Source of the DNA: Rhodoglobus vestalii
GTDB taxonomy: Bacteria > Actinomycetota > Actinomycetes > Actinomycetales > Microbacteriaceae
Length of the DNA stretch: 64,000 nucleotides
Assembly: GCF_006788895.1 (NCBI RefSeq)
Contig: NZ_VFRA01000001.1
Span: forward strand, 434,001 to 498,000
Reading direction: 5' to 3'
Made by a program: the position numbers and the translations under genes. Shown here piece by piece: positions 1 through 8,323 of this stretch (within the stretch, counting starts at the first letter, position 1; every line of letters starts with the position of its first letter). The notes below the pieces were generated by a model, which was given only the letters and a program-made list of their open reading frames with translations, was not told the origin of the DNA and made no database searches.

Positions 1-203
1 TGTGGATCACTGAGAATGTCGGTGCGAGATGGGTCAAACATACCGGGCTGCTCGGCGCCGTTCGCGTTGACGCGGGGCGCCGCGAGTATGAAAAATACCC
101 ACGTCAGCCCGGCCAAAATTGCAACAGCGCCAATGACCGACGCGATGGCCGAGTTGCGCCGGGTTTTGGGCCCGGGGGCATCGTAGAGAACGCTCATACT
201 CAT
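1..203 (-). CDS. gluD: Amino-acid ABC transporter permease, second subunit (N-terminal part)
   Basis: Only the first 67 codons are present; the gene runs off the left edge. The ATG overlaps the TGA stop of the preceding permease gene by four bases (ATGA), a sign of translational coupling. The visible protein has a short basic cytoplasmic start, then one hydrophobic segment at about residues 20-42. Position after gluA, gluB and gluC-type genes matches the second membrane subunit of glutamate-type (HAAT) importers. The permease signature lies beyond the window, so the call rests on context and the N-terminal topology. Confidence 0.75.
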   Translation of the reverse strand, partial: MSMSVLYDAPGPKTRRNSAIASVIGAVAILAGLTWVFFILAAPRVNANGAEQPGMFDPSRTDILSDP

Positions 204-868
204 CGCAGCACCATGACTCTCTTTTCGATCGCACCGGCTATCAGGCCGAGCGGGACAGTAATGGCAAGGTAGAGAGCAGCCGCGTATACCAGTGTCAACA
301 CGACGACATCTCCGTTATCGCGCGCGGCGGCATACGTCGCTTTGAAGAGCTCGTTGACAAAGAAGATTCCCGCGACCGAGGTGTTCTTGGTGAGAGCGAT
401 AAAAACGTTGATGAGTGGGGGAACAACCATTCGGCTTGCCTGAGGCATAATCACGAGGCCAACGGTCTGGGTGAAACCCATCCCGATGCTGCGCGCGGCT
501 TCAGCCTGCCCGACAGGAACACCGTTGAATCCGGAACGCACCGCTTCAGCGACGAAAGGCGAGGTGTAGAGGGTGAGACCCAGTGCCGCGAGCAGGAAAA
601 AGTCGAGCTCGACACCCAAAATTGGAAGCACGAAAGCGCAGAAAAAAAGCACCAAAAGAAGGGGGATGTTCCGAAGGATCTCCGTATAGACGGTCGCGAA
701 AACCCGCAACGACGGAACGGGGGAAATTCTCATCGCCGCGATGAGCACGCCCAAAACAAAAGCGCCCACACCAGAAATTGCCAGAAGGGCAAGCGTCAGA
801 AGGAAACCCTGCATGTACAGCGGCGTGATGCTAACAAGGGCATCAATCGCGTTAGAGATCGCATCCAT
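200..868 (-). CDS. gluC: Amino-acid ABC transporter permease, first subunit
   Basis: A 222-residue polytopic membrane protein of the HisM/GluC permease family. It forms the membrane channel of a polar amino-acid importer with the next permease, the ATPase and the binding protein encoded upstream. Hydrophobic segments lie near residues 15-45, 55-80, 85-105 and 180-210. The EAA-type loop that docks to the ATPase is visible at about residues 110-135 (GVPVGQAEAARSIGMGF), with its conserved glycine. Length is normal for the family. It follows gluB after a 90-base gap that contains a hairpin. Glutamate specificity is inferred from gene order only. Confidence 0.88.
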   Translation of the reverse strand: MDAISNAIDALVSITPLYMQGFLLTLALLAISGVGAFVLGVLIAAMRISPVPSLRVFATVYTEILRNIPLLLVLFFCAFVLPILGVELDFFLLAALGLTLYTSPFVAEAVRSGFNGVPVGQAEAARSIGMGFTQTVGLVIMPQASRMVVPPLINVFIALTKNTSVAGIFFVNELFKATYAAARDNGDVVVLTLVYAAALYLAITVPLGLIAGAIEKRVMVLR

Positions 869-906
869 CCAGGGTCTCCTGAAAAGTTATGAGTTATGAC
901 GTGGCA

Positions 907-941
907 GGTGCTCGCCCGCGCACAGAGCGCGAACGAGCACC
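907..941 (-). promoter_or_regulatory. Intercistronic hairpin between gluB and gluC
   Basis: Bases 907-914 pair perfectly with 934-941 (8 bp). Inside a 2 x 2 internal loop, 917-921 pair with 927-931 (5 bp), leaving a five-base loop. It lies after the gluB stop and before gluC. No T-run follows on the minus strand, so it is not a classical terminator. Such stem-loops after binding-protein genes commonly protect that part of the mRNA from 3' exonucleases; this role is inferred. Confidence 0.55.
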
Positions 942-958
942 GAGCACACTAACTAGTT

Positions 959-1828
959 TTAGTAACGGTCCACAGCGGGCGGGGCGGGGAGCTTCAGGAC
1001 GGCGCCTGCAGTTGCTTCCCAAGCCGCTTCCCACGAGCCGTCGTCATACGAAGCTTCGAGCACGTCGTTGATGTGAGTGCGGAATGCGTCATCATCAAGA
1101 CCGAGGCCGATACCGTAAGGCTCTTCGGTGAACGGGTTGCTGAGAACCTCGAACTCGCCAGCGTTCTGGTCGGCGAGTCCAGCCAAGATCACGTTGTCAG
1201 TGGTGACAGCGATCACGTTGCCGCTGCGCAGCGGCTCAAGGCAGTTCGAGTAGGTGTCCGTCGTGATGAGGTCGACACCGTATTCGGCGATGTTCGCCTC
1301 GGACGTCGAACCGGCAACACTGCAGACTGCCTTGCCCTCGAGGTCCTCGGGGCCAGTGATGCCCTCGGGGTTACCTGCGAGTACCAAGATGTCCTGACCA
1401 GCGTTGTAGTACGGGCCAGCGAAGGAAATTACTTCCTTGCGCTTGTCGTTAATCGTGTAGGTAGCGATCACGATGTCAACAGTGCCGTTCTCGATGAACG
1501 TCTCACGGTTGGCAGAAACAGTCTCTGTCCACTCGATGTTGTCTTCACTAATACCGAGCGAAGCCGCAATGATCTTTCCGATCTCAACGTCGAATCCGAC
1601 GGGTCCGCCCGACGGTCCTTGGAGACCGAACAGGGGCTGGTCGAACTTGGTACCAATAGTGATCGAGCCTGCCTCGGCAAGATCAGCCATGGTCGTGCCA
1701 GCTTCGAATTCAGGAACTGCTGCCTCGACGCCTGGTTCCGCGGTGTCGGTTTCTGCTGCACACGCGCTGAGGCCAAGAAGGCCGACAAGCGCAATAGCAG
1801 AGATCGAGAGGCCTTTTTTGAGCCGCAT
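959..1828 (-). CDS. gluB: Amino-acid ABC transporter substrate-binding lipoprotein
   Basis: A 289-residue extracytoplasmic binding protein of the glutamate/polar amino-acid family (SBP family 3). It starts with a lipoprotein signal peptide ending in the lipobox LSAC, with Cys23 as the predicted lipid-modified residue. The mature part shows the two-lobe fold signatures, such as GTKFDQPLFG and GPVGFDVEIG near the start of lobe 1. A good SD (AAGGAG) precedes the ATG. It sits between gluA and gluC, with a hairpin on each side. Ligand identity cannot be read from sequence; glutamate/aspartate is likely from the arrangement. Confidence 0.9.
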   Translation of the reverse strand: MRLKKGLSISAIALVGLLGLSACAAETDTAEPGVEAAVPEFEAGTTMADLAEAGSITIGTKFDQPLFGLQGPSGGPVGFDVEIGKIIAASLGISEDNIEWTETVSANRETFIENGTVDIVIATYTINDKRKEVISFAGPYYNAGQDILVLAGNPEGITGPEDLEGKAVCSVAGSTSEANIAEYGVDLITTDTYSNCLEPLRSGNVIAVTTDNVILAGLADQNAGEFEVLSNPFTEEPYGIGLGLDDDAFRTHINDVLEASYDDGSWEAAWEATAGAVLKLPAPPAVDRY

Positions 1829-1854
1829 ATTTTTCTCCTTATGCTGTGGGGAAA

Positions 1855-1877
1855 TTACCCACTGTTTTAGTGGGTAA
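1855..1877 (-). promoter_or_regulatory. Hairpin spanning the gluA stop codon
   Basis: A perfect 9-bp inverted repeat (TTACCCACT at 1855-1863, AGTGGGTAA at 1869-1877) with a five-base loop overlaps the TAA stop of gluA and is followed by TTT on the minus strand. It may act as a weak attenuator or processing site between gluA and gluB. The gluB SD lies about 20 bases further on, so ribosomes finishing gluA would melt it. Confidence 0.5.
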
Positions 1878-2619
1878 GAATTTTTGAGAGGAAGTCTTGC
1901 GCTCTCGGAGACTGGGGGTTAGTGAAGAACTGCTCAGGCTCAGCCTCTTCAACTATTTCGCCATCCGCCATGAAAAGAACACGGTCGGCAGCCTTGCGTG
2001 CGAAGCCCATTTCGTGGCTGACAACCAGCATGGTCATGCCGTCCTTGGCCAACTGAACCATGACATCCAGAACTTCGTTGATCATCTCGGGGTCGAGTGC
2101 CGAAGTGGGCTCGTCAAGGAGAATGATCTTCGGGTCCATTGCGAGCGACCGCGCGATAGCCACGCGCTGCTGCTGGCCGCCCGACAGTTGAGCCGGCATC
2201 TTGGATGCCTGATTGGCGATACCGACACGATCGAGAAGCTCCATCGCATGCTTATCGGCTTCGGCTTTGGAAATCTTGCGGACCCGACGTGGGCCGAGGG
2301 TGACGTTCTCTAGGATGGTCTTGTGTGCGAACAGATTGAATGACTGAAAGACCATTCCAACATCGGCTCGCAACTTGGCGAGACCGGAACCTTCCTCGGG
2401 GAGAAGCTTTCCATCGATGGTGATGGTTCCGTCATCAATCGTCTCAAGACGGTTTATTGCGCGACACAGGGTTGACTTTCCGGAACCGCTGGGCCCGATG
2501 ACGACCACCACCTCACCGCGATGAATCGTGGTTGTGATGTCTTTGAGCACGTGTAGCTCACCAAAATGTTTGTTGACGTGGTCGACTACGACCAGAGGTT
2601 CACCGCTCTGTGCTGGCAT
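1867..2619 (-). CDS. gluA: Amino-acid ABC transporter ATP-binding protein
   Basis: A 250-residue ABC ATPase that powers the importer encoded downstream. Walker A (GPSGSGKS), Q-loop (VFQSFNLF), signature (LSGGQQQR), Walker B (IILLDEPTSALD) and H-loop (VVSHEMGFA) are all present and intact. This set is typical of the polar amino-acid subfamily (GlnQ/GluA/HisP). I chose the ATG at 2619; an upstream in-frame TTG at 2655 would add 12 residues that do not resemble the family. It is the first gene of the transporter unit. Confidence 0.93.
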   Translation of the reverse strand: MPAQSGEPLVVVDHVNKHFGELHVLKDITTTIHRGEVVVVIGPSGSGKSTLCRAINRLETIDDGTITIDGKLLPEEGSGLAKLRADVGMVFQSFNLFAHKTILENVTLGPRRVRKISKAEADKHAMELLDRVGIANQASKMPAQLSGGQQQRVAIARSLAMDPKIILLDEPTSALDPEMINEVLDVMVQLAKDGMTMLVVSHEMGFARKAADRVLFMADGEIVEEAEPEQFFTNPQSPRAQDFLSKILTH

Positions 2620-2691
2620 AGCTGTATGCAACCACACGCGTGCGAGTACGGTCAAACGGCGCGCCTAGACGTAACACGCTCGTGACACAGT

Positions 2692-3495
2692 TCAGCTGCT
2701 GCGGTGCGCGAATGCACTCTCATAAAGACAGACGGAGGCTGCGGTCGCCAAATTCATCGACTCTGCATGGCCATAAATCGGCACTGAAATAACCGAATCG
2801 GCAAGCCCGCAGTGCTCATCGGTGAGGCCTCGAGCTTCATTACCAAATAACCAGGCGGTCGGATGATCGAGCACTCCCTCATTGCGGGCAGCCAACAGAT
2901 CACCACCCTTGATGTCTGCGGCAATCACCCGAAGATCGGCACCTCTAAGGCGCTCAAGAACGGATTCCAACTCAACGCCGACCGCTACCGGCAGATGAAA
3001 GAGCGAACCCGTGGTGGCCCGAACAACCTTCGGATTGTAGAGATCCACGCTTCGACCGGTGAGAATCACACCGTCGGCACCCGCAGCATCCGCGGCCCGA
3101 ATGATAGTTCCCGCATTACCGGGATCGCGCACCTCTTCGAGGATCGCAATGAGCTTCGGTGCCCCCGACAACAAATCCTTGACCGACGCCGGGAACTGAC
3201 GGCACACCGCAATAACACCTTGCGGGGTGACCGTATCGGCCATCGTCTCAATCACTTGCTCCGAAACGAATTCGATCTCCACGCCTGCGGCCTCAGCTGC
3301 CTGCGCGAGCTCAGCGTGGCGCTCAAGAGCGGTAGGTGTCGCGTAGAGGTCGACGAGTAGCTCCGGCCGAAAATTGAGGGCTTCAGAAACTGATTGGGGG
3401 CCCTCCAACAGAAAAAGCCCAGTCTCGGACCGGGCGCTCTTCTTTCCGAGCTTCGCCACTGCTCGTACGCGTGGTGAGCGCGGGTTATCGATCAC
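2692..3495 (-). CDS. TrmH/SpoU-family RNA 2'-O-methyltransferase
   Basis: A 267-residue SPOUT-class methyltransferase, likely acting on rRNA. The N-terminal substrate-binding part contains VRAVAKLGKKSARSE and the turn FLLEGPQSV. The C-terminal trefoil-knot part has the three family motifs: ILEEVRDPGNAGTIIRAA, WLFGNEARGL and VSVPIYGHAESMNLATA (the SAM-binding knot). I chose GTG at 3495, preceded by AGGG at 8 bases. An in-frame GTG at 3540 lies inside the terminator stem of the operon upstream and would add 15 atypical residues. A TrmH gene after rplT is a common actinobacterial arrangement. The exact target nucleotide is unknown. Confidence 0.88.
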   Translation of the reverse strand: MIDNPRSPRVRAVAKLGKKSARSETGLFLLEGPQSVSEALNFRPELLVDLYATPTALERHAELAQAAEAAGVEIEFVSEQVIETMADTVTPQGVIAVCRQFPASVKDLLSGAPKLIAILEEVRDPGNAGTIIRAADAAGADGVILTGRSVDLYNPKVVRATTGSLFHLPVAVGVELESVLERLRGADLRVIAADIKGGDLLAARNEGVLDHPTAWLFGNEARGLTDEHCGLADSVISVPIYGHAESMNLATAASVCLYESAFAHRSS

Positions 3496-3532
3496 GTAAG
3501 CAACCCTAGACTCACCCAGCTCATATAAGAGA

Positions 3533-3577
3533 AACGGCACGCTGTACTGACCAAATTGGCTAGAACAGCGTGCCGTT
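3533..3577 (-). terminator. Rho-independent terminator of the infC-rpmI-rplT operon
   Basis: A perfect 13-bp inverted repeat (3533-3545 with 3565-3577) with a 19-base loop lies 22 bases after the rplT stop. On the minus strand it is followed directly by TTTCTCTTAT. The stem plus U-rich tail fits an intrinsic terminator that separates the ribosomal-protein operon from the TrmH gene. Confidence 0.8.
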
Positions 3578-3598
3578 GCACGATATGTGCGCGACTAC

Positions 3599-3985
3599 TT
3601 ATGCAGCCGAACGTGGTGCTGAAGTGTCAGCCGGAAGCGCCGCTTTAGCAGTTGCCACCAGCGACGCGAACGTAGCAGGCTCGGTGACCGCGAGGTCAGC
3701 GAGGATGCGGCGGTCGACGCCCACCCCAGCCAGATTCAAACCCTGGATGAGACGGTTGTAGGTGAGGCCGTTAGCACGCGAAGCAGCGTTGATGCGCTGA
3801 ATCCAGAGACGACGGAACTCGCCCTTGCGGGCACGACGGTCGCGGTACGCGTAGACGAGCGAGTGAGTGACCTGCTCCTTGGCCTTACGGTACAGACGCG
3901 AACGCTGTCCGCGGTAACCCTTGGCGCGCTCGAGAATAACCCGACGCTTTTTATGAGCGTTTACCGCCCTTTTAACTCTTGCCAT
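3599..3985 (-). CDS. rplT: 50S ribosomal protein L20
   Basis: A 128-residue L20, an early-assembly protein that binds 23S rRNA. The start [15 protein letters not shown] and the conserved stretches [28 protein letters not shown] and [13 protein letters not shown] are all present. The C-terminal tail (about ten residues of A, P, S, R) is slightly longer than in E. coli. It is the last gene of infC-rpmI-rplT, 18 bases after rpmI, with the terminator at 3533-3577. L20 represses this operon in several bacteria; whether it does here is not shown. Confidence 0.97.
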   Translation of the reverse strand: MARVKRAVNAHKKRRVILERAKGYRGQRSRLYRKAKEQVTHSLVYAYRDRRARKGEFRRLWIQRINAASRANGLTYNRLIQGLNLAGVGVDRRILADLAVTEPATFASLVATAKAALPADTSAPRSAA

Positions 3986-4003
3986 GATGTATTCCTAAAC
4001 CCT

Positions 4004-4198
4004 TTACTTACCGAGAAGCTTCTTGATGACCTTGGCGTCCTGCGGTGCAAGAACCTGATCCTGGTTGAGCGAACGCTTGCGCTTGCCGCTCTTAACCTCA
4101 AGGTTGTGTCGCATACCCGCCTGCTGCTTCATGACCTTGCCGCTGCCGGTGACCTTGAAACGCTTCTTGGTGCCTGAGTGCGTCTTCTGCTTAGGCAT
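4004..4198 (-). CDS. rpmI: 50S ribosomal protein L35
   Basis: A 64-residue basic L35 beginning [15 protein letters not shown], with the family features [11 protein letters not shown] and [12 protein letters not shown] and the C-terminal KKLLGK. The start at 4198 gives the exact family N-terminus; an upstream ATG at 4231 would add 11 residues read from infC in another frame. The start lies within the last codons of infC (8-base overlap), which suggests translational coupling. Confidence 0.97.
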   Translation of the reverse strand: MPKQKTHSGTKKRFKVTGSGKVMKQQAGMRHNLEVKSGKRKRSLNQDQVLAPQDAKVIKKLLGK

Positions 4199-4793
4199 CT
4201 TTCTCCTCTTTCTCTGGAACTTCTGCCCCACGAGGCTGCTTGTTAGCTACCTTGCGGGCCTCGGCTTCAGCTTTCGCTGTTGCCTTGGTCTTGTGGGGGC
4301 CAATAATCATGACCATGTTTCGACCGTCGATCGTCGGGGTTGATTCGATTGCACCGAACTCCGACACATCTTCGGCAAACTTCTGAAGGAGACGCACGCC
4401 CTGATCGGGGCGAGACTGCTCACGGCCGCGGAACAAAATCATTGCTTTGACCTTGTCACCACCGGCGAGGAACCCCTCGGCGCGCCGCCGCTTGGTTTCG
4501 TAATCGTGCGTGTCGATCTTCAGACGAAAGCGAACCTCTTTGAGAATCGTGTTTGTCTGGTTGCGACGAGCTTCTTTCGCCTTCTGCGCCTCTTCGTACT
4601 TAAACTTGCCGTAATCCATGATCTTGGCAACGGGAGGCTTGGAATTGGGAGCAACCTCAACCAAATCTAGATCTGCCTCTTGGGCGAGCTTGAGGGCGAC
4701 GTCGATAGAGACGACACCGACTTGTTCACCGCCGGGTCCGACAAGACGGACCTCAGGAACTCGGATTCGGTCGTTGGTACGGGGATCGCTGAT
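4191..4793 (-). CDS. infC: Translation initiation factor IF-3, probably starting at AUC
   Basis: A 200-residue IF-3, which keeps 30S subunits free and proofreads start codon choice. N-domain motifs are [14 protein letters not shown] and LDLVEVAP; the linker holds [10 protein letters not shown]-domain motifs are [15 protein letters not shown] and [20 protein letters not shown] at 4806-4801 sits seven bases before ATC at 4793-4791, and family similarity begins there. The only standard upstream codon, GTG at 4808, overlaps this SD and has no SD of its own. An AUC start fits the known use of rare start codons (AUU in E. coli) for IF-3 self-regulation. The start is inferred; the gene identity is certain. 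Confidence 0.93.
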   Translation of the reverse strand: MSDPRTNDRIRVPEVRLVGPGGEQVGVVSIDVALKLAQEADLDLVEVAPNSKPPVAKIMDYGKFKYEEAQKAKEARRNQTNTILKEVRFRLKIDTHDYETKRRRAEGFLAGGDKVKAMILFRGREQSRPDQGVRLLQKFAEDVSEFGAIESTPTIDGRNMVMIIGPHKTKATAKAEAEARKVANKQPRGAEVPEKEEKDA

Positions 4794-4882
4794 GCGTGTT
4801 CTCCTCACAGTTCGTGATGTGTTTCATTTACGCAGGGCGTCTAACAAAACACAGTTCGGCGGATGCCGTGACACGAAAGAGG
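4794..4882 (-). promoter_or_regulatory. Structured infC leader with possible SD sequestration
   Basis: In the RNA, 4882-4879 (CCUC) can pair with GAGG of the infC SD (4806-4803), and 4877-4872 (UUCGUG) with 4816-4811 (CACGAA). Between them 4852-4846 pairs with 4825-4819, enclosing a small stem (4840-4837 with 4833-4830). The fold would hide the SD. A further 5-bp stem lies at 4891-4904. Promoter signals further upstream (to 5116) are weak: one loose match, TTGCGG-16-TATTTT, reads toward infC. Structure is by eye; regulation is inferred from the known feedback control of this operon in other bacteria. Confidence 0.45.
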
Positions 4883-5116
4883 ATCGTCATGCAGCACTGG
4901 CTGCAACACCCTTTAAGCTGCGAAGCAAACATCCGGAACAATTCGTGCATCAAAAATAAATTTCACGTACTGAACCGCAAGCGAACTCTGCGGGGTGTAA
5001 CTACCCGGTAACCTTGTATGCGGTTGACAGGTGGGAGAATCTCCACTTTCGTAACCGGGGCAAGCCCCGGGCCTGCATAAGGATAGCAGAGCGAACCCCA
5101 ATTAGCGAAGGACATC

Positions 5117-5467
5117 ATGAGCGAGCCCACCAACGACGACGTCAATGAGACCCGCGACATCTCTGAAGTGCCCGCGGTGGAGGTAATCAATACCGTTGCC
5201 GTGCACATGCTCAGTGCCGCAGCCGTAAAACTCGGGCTCTCCGACGGGCCCGACGCGGAAGCCGAAAAAGATCTGGACGAAGCGCGCAAACTGATTAATG
5301 TTCTGGCCAGCTTTATCACCGCGGCAGCCCCCGAGATCGGAAATCACCACGCCCGACCCCTCCGCGACGGACTGCGTTCGGTACAGCTGGCATTTCGCGA
5401 AGCATCACGGTTCCCCGACGCTCCGGGCAAGGGTCCCGGAGAAAAGTGGACCGGGCCCGTGAACTAG
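5117..5467 (+). CDS. DUF1844 domain protein
   Basis: A 116-residue soluble protein of unknown function. The DUF1844 core is seen at about residues 22-75: VEVINTVAVHMLSAAAVKLG followed by the helix DLDEARKLINVLASF. The C-terminal part is charged and probably flexible. SD GAAGGA precedes the ATG. It stands divergent from infC and convergent with the SseB-like gene, sharing the CTAG at 5464-5467 as both stops. Neighbourhood with infC is common in actinobacteria, which suggests a translation-linked role, but none is established. Confidence 0.85.
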   Translation: MSEPTNDDVNETRDISEVPAVEVINTVAVHMLSAAAVKLGLSDGPDAEAEKDLDEARKLINVLASFITAAAPEIGNHHARPLRDGLRSVQLAFREASRFPDAPGKGPGEKWTGPVN

Positions 5468-6231
5468 AGCGTCGCCTCGGGCGCCCGAACCACCTGCACG
5501 GCCAGAGAATCCACTGACTGCGCAATGAGTTCGGATGAGGCCCAGCGTTCGCGCATCCGATCCATAGTGGCATCGAGAGTTTCGCGATCGAGCCCTGGCC
5601 GCATCGCGATCTGCACGACCAACTCTGGCCCGTGCAATCGTGCTCCCGGATCCCCCGCAAGTAATTGCACTCCGGCCACGTCCGGCTCGTCGGCCGCGGA
5701 AGCCATAAACTCGCCGCGCACGTCATCACGCACAAAGCTCGGAACCCACTGGGTCGACTGAGCGATAGACCACAGTGCCGGTCGGCGGACGACAAATTCG
5801 CTGTCGCTCAACGGGTCAATAATCACGAGGTCAGTATTTTCGCTCGCGGCGGCAAGAGCAACGCGGGTGCCTGCCGCCGGCACCGGCCGAGCTTCGGGGT
5901 TCCAGTTGCTCATCGCCGTGACGGAGCTGAAGACCGGCAGAACTGCGCGACCGTCCGGGCCCGTTACCGTCACAATCGAGAGCTCTTGCGTCTTATCGGC
6001 CGTAAGCCCAGCATCGGTGGTGGTCGTCTCCCCCGCTTTCGCGAGCAGCGGGATCAGCAGTCGAGACTCGCGAACGACATCGACCACCTCAGCCTCGGTA
6101 GCATCGCCCTGCTGAAAGCGCGTGATGACATCCATCAGTTTTGGTGGTGCGGTGCCATCATCGTCGGGCGCCGGGTTGGGGTCGAAAGAGCGACCCTCCC
6201 AAGGAACGCCGGCGGAGTCCGTCAAATTCAT
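5464..6231 (-). CDS. SseB-family protein
   Basis: A 255-residue cytosolic protein with an SseB N-terminal domain at about residues 35-155 (segments LLIPLLAKAG, LSIVTVTGPDGRAVLPVFSSV, AAASENTDLVIIDP). The first 30 residues are acidic and proline-rich. The C-terminal 90 residues form a second domain of mixed strands and helices. Its role in actinobacteria is not established; the family name comes from an E. coli protein linked to serine sensitivity. It follows priA by 25 bases and is probably the last gene of the his unit. Confidence 0.8.
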   Translation of the reverse strand: MNLTDSAGVPWEGRSFDPNPAPDDDGTAPPKLMDVITRFQQGDATEAEVVDVVRESRLLIPLLAKAGETTTTDAGLTADKTQELSIVTVTGPDGRAVLPVFSSVTAMSNWNPEARPVPAAGTRVALAAASENTDLVIIDPLSDSEFVVRRPALWSIAQSTQWVPSFVRDDVRGEFMASAADEPDVAGVQLLAGDPGARLHGPELVVQIAMRPGLDRETLDATMDRMRERWASSELIAQSVDSLAVQVVRAPEATL

Positions 6232-6256
6232 CTGAATGACCGATACAGAAAATCTG

Positions 6257-7006
6257 CTACTGCGACGACACGTCGAGTGCCTCGGCGAGAGTGAAGGCTT
6301 TTGCGTAAAGAGCCTTGCCGATAATCGCCCCTTCGAGACCCTGCGGCACTAGTTCACGCAGCTCGATGAGGTCATCGAGGCTGGAGACTCCACCGGAGGC
6401 GATTACGGGACGGTGGGTGCGGTCCATTACCTGACGGAGCAAATCCACGTTGGGGCCCTGCAGGGTGCCATCTTTCGTGACATCAGTGACGACATAACGG
6501 CAGCATCCAGCAGCTTCAAGCCGCTCGAGCACTGTCCACAAATCTCCGCCCTCTTGGGTCCAACCGCGAGCGGCCAGCGTCGTGCCACGGACATCGAGAC
6601 CCACAGCGATCGCCTCACCGTACTCGGCGATCACGTGAGCCGCCCACTCGGGGTTTTCGAGTGCTGCCGTACCCAAATTGATGCGCTTGGCCCCGGTAGC
6701 GAGCGCAGCCTCCAGCGACTTGTCATCGCGGATCCCGCCCGAAAGTTCAATATTCACGCGCTTCGGCGTTGATTTGATGACCTTCTTGATCATGGCCTGG
6801 TTAGTACCACGGCCAAACGCCGCATCAAGGTCGACAAGATGAATCCATTCGGCACCCTGATCGACCCAGTCGTGGGCCGCAGCACAAGGATCTCCGTAGC
6901 TCTTCTCTGTCCCGGCTTGACCCTGGGTAAGCCGAACGGCCTTGCCATCGGCGACATCAACGGCGGGCAAAAGGGTGAGGCTGGGTGTTTTATTGAATTC
7001 GCTCAT
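6257..7006 (-). CDS. priA: Bifunctional HisA/TrpF phosphoribosyl isomerase PriA
   Basis: A 249-residue (beta-alpha)8 barrel that isomerises ProFAR in histidine synthesis and, in actinobacteria, also PRA in tryptophan synthesis. The N-terminal catalytic Asp is in [15 protein letters not shown]; the second catalytic Asp is in [16 protein letters not shown]. The PriA-type loop with Arg and Trp ([12 protein letters not shown]) that allows dual substrate use is retained. The phosphate-binding loops are ELSGGIRDD and [12 protein letters not shown]. It follows hisH. Dual function is inferred from family; a separate trpF elsewhere cannot be excluded. Confidence 0.92.
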   Translation of the reverse strand: MSEFNKTPSLTLLPAVDVADGKAVRLTQGQAGTEKSYGDPCAAAHDWVDQGAEWIHLVDLDAAFGRGTNQAMIKKVIKSTPKRVNIELSGGIRDDKSLEAALATGAKRINLGTAALENPEWAAHVIAEYGEAIAVGLDVRGTTLAARGWTQEGGDLWTVLERLEAAGCCRYVVTDVTKDGTLQGPNVDLLRQVMDRTHRPVIASGGVSSLDDLIELRELVPQGLEGAIIGKALYAKAFTLAEALDVSSQ

Positions 7007-7085
7007 AGATTTACTCTCTGAAGACCTGATCGCGGAACGCCGCGCACAAGCATCTGATACTAGTGCACCTCGAACGGCCGCAAAA

Positions 7086-7718
7086 TCAGAGGGTCTTCAA
7101 CCAGTTGTTTAGTAGTTGGATTCCCGCTTTCCCCGACTTCTCCGGGTGAAACTGTGTAGCAGTCAATGGACCATTTTCTACTGCAGCGATGAACTTACCG
7201 CCGTGCTCAGACCAGGTCAACTTTGGTTCAGGGAACGGGGGCTGAACGTCGAGAACCCACTGCTGGGCCGCGTAGGAATGCACAAAATAAAAACGTTCGT
7301 CGCGCACGGAATCAAACAGCGTTGTGTCATCGGGGGTCTCGACCGTATTCCATCCCATGTGAGGCAAAACTGGTGCCGGTAACTTTTCTATAACACCGGG
7401 CCACTCGTCGAGCCCAGCAGTGTGAACGCCGTGCTCGTCACCAGAAGAAAACAGCACCTGCATACCAACACAGATACCCATCACCGGGCGGCTACCGGTG
7501 AGGCGTTTTTCAATGATTGCTCCACCGCGAACCGACTCGAGCGCCGACATGACCGCAGCGAAAGCCCCTACTCCGGGAACAAGCAGACCGTCGGCAGCCT
7601 CGGCTACGGAACGATCCGCGCTGAGTCGAACAGCCGCCCCCGCCGCTTCCAAAGCCTTCGCGGCAGAATGAACATTGCCTGAGCCGTAATCCAAAATTAC
7701 AACTGAAGGGGCTACCAC
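7086..7718 (-). CDS. hisH: Imidazole glycerol phosphate synthase, glutaminase subunit
   Basis: A 210-residue class I glutamine amidotransferase that supplies ammonia to HisF. The nucleophile lies in [10 protein letters not shown], and the His-Glu pair in [10 protein letters not shown]. The oxyanion region is in [12 protein letters not shown] start at 7718 overlaps the hisB stop by one base (TAGTG). Length is normal. The partner hisF is not in this window. Confidence 0.95.
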   Translation of the reverse strand: MVAPSVVILDYGSGNVHSAAKALEAAGAAVRLSADRSVAEAADGLLVPGVGAFAAVMSALESVRGGAIIEKRLTGSRPVMGICVGMQVLFSSGDEHGVHTAGLDEWPGVIEKLPAPVLPHMGWNTVETPDDTTLFDSVRDERFYFVHSYAAQQWVLDVQPPFPEPKLTWSEHGGKFIAAVENGPLTATQFHPEKSGKAGIQLLNNWLKTL

Positions 7719-8323
7719 TACAGGACACCCTTGGTGGAAGGAATGCCGGTGACGCGTGCATCTGGCTCAACAGCCCCACGCAAAGCACGAGCGAACGCCT
7801 TAAACTCGGCCTCAGCGATGTGGTGCGGATCGCGACCACCCAGAACAGTGACGTGGACGGTAATGCCCGCGTTGTAGCTGATTGCCTCGAAGACGTGACG
7901 GACCATCGACCCCGTGAAGTGACCGCCAATCAGGTGCATCTCAAAACCCGTGGGTTCGCCGGTGTGCACGAGGTAGGGGCGCCCTGAGACATCCACTACG
8001 GCTTGCACGAGAGCTTCATCGAGCGGAACTAGCGCATCGCCGTAGCGAGAAATTCCAGTCTTGTCGCCCAGAGCTTGCTTGAGTGCAACTCCCAGAGCGA
8101 TTCCAATGTCTTCAACGGTGTGGTGAACATCGATGTGCGTGTCACCAGTCGCTTTGACCGTCAGGTCGATCAACGAGTGCTTCGAGAATGCCGTCAACAT
8201 GTGGTCGTAAAACGGCACGCTGGTGTCGATGGATGAGCTGCCGGTGCCGTCGAGATTAAGGGAAAGCTCGATGCTCGACTCGCTCGTCTCGCGAGTGATC
8301 GTCGCGGTGCGCTGTGAGGTCAT
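7718..8323 (-). CDS. hisB: Imidazoleglycerol-phosphate dehydratase
   Basis: A 201-residue HisB, the monofunctional actinobacterial form. It dehydrates IGP to imidazole acetol phosphate using two manganese ions. Metal ligands are in [27 protein letters not shown] and the repeat half [10 protein letters not shown] and [17 protein letters not shown]. It overlaps the hisC stop by four bases and hisH by one, so the three genes are tightly coupled. Confidence 0.96.
   Translation of the reverse strand: MTSQRTATITRETSESSIELSLNLDGTGSSSIDTSVPFYDHMLTAFSKHSLIDLTVKATGDTHIDVHHTVEDIGIALGVALKQALGDKTGISRYGDALVPLDEALVQAVVDVSGRPYLVHTGEPTGFEMHLIGGHFTGSMVRHVFEAISYNAGITVHVTVLGGRDPHHIAEAEFKAFARALRGAVEPDARVTGIPSTKGVL

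Noticed and set aside
2619..2660. TTGACC before gluA as a -35 box
   Set aside because: No -10 hexamer at 16-18 bases; it may be only the shadow TTG of a longer frame.
5055..5070. CCGGGGC-AA-GCCCCGG as a hairpin upstream of the DUF1844 gene
   Set aside because: The two-base loop is too short for a full stem, and no function is suggested by its position.
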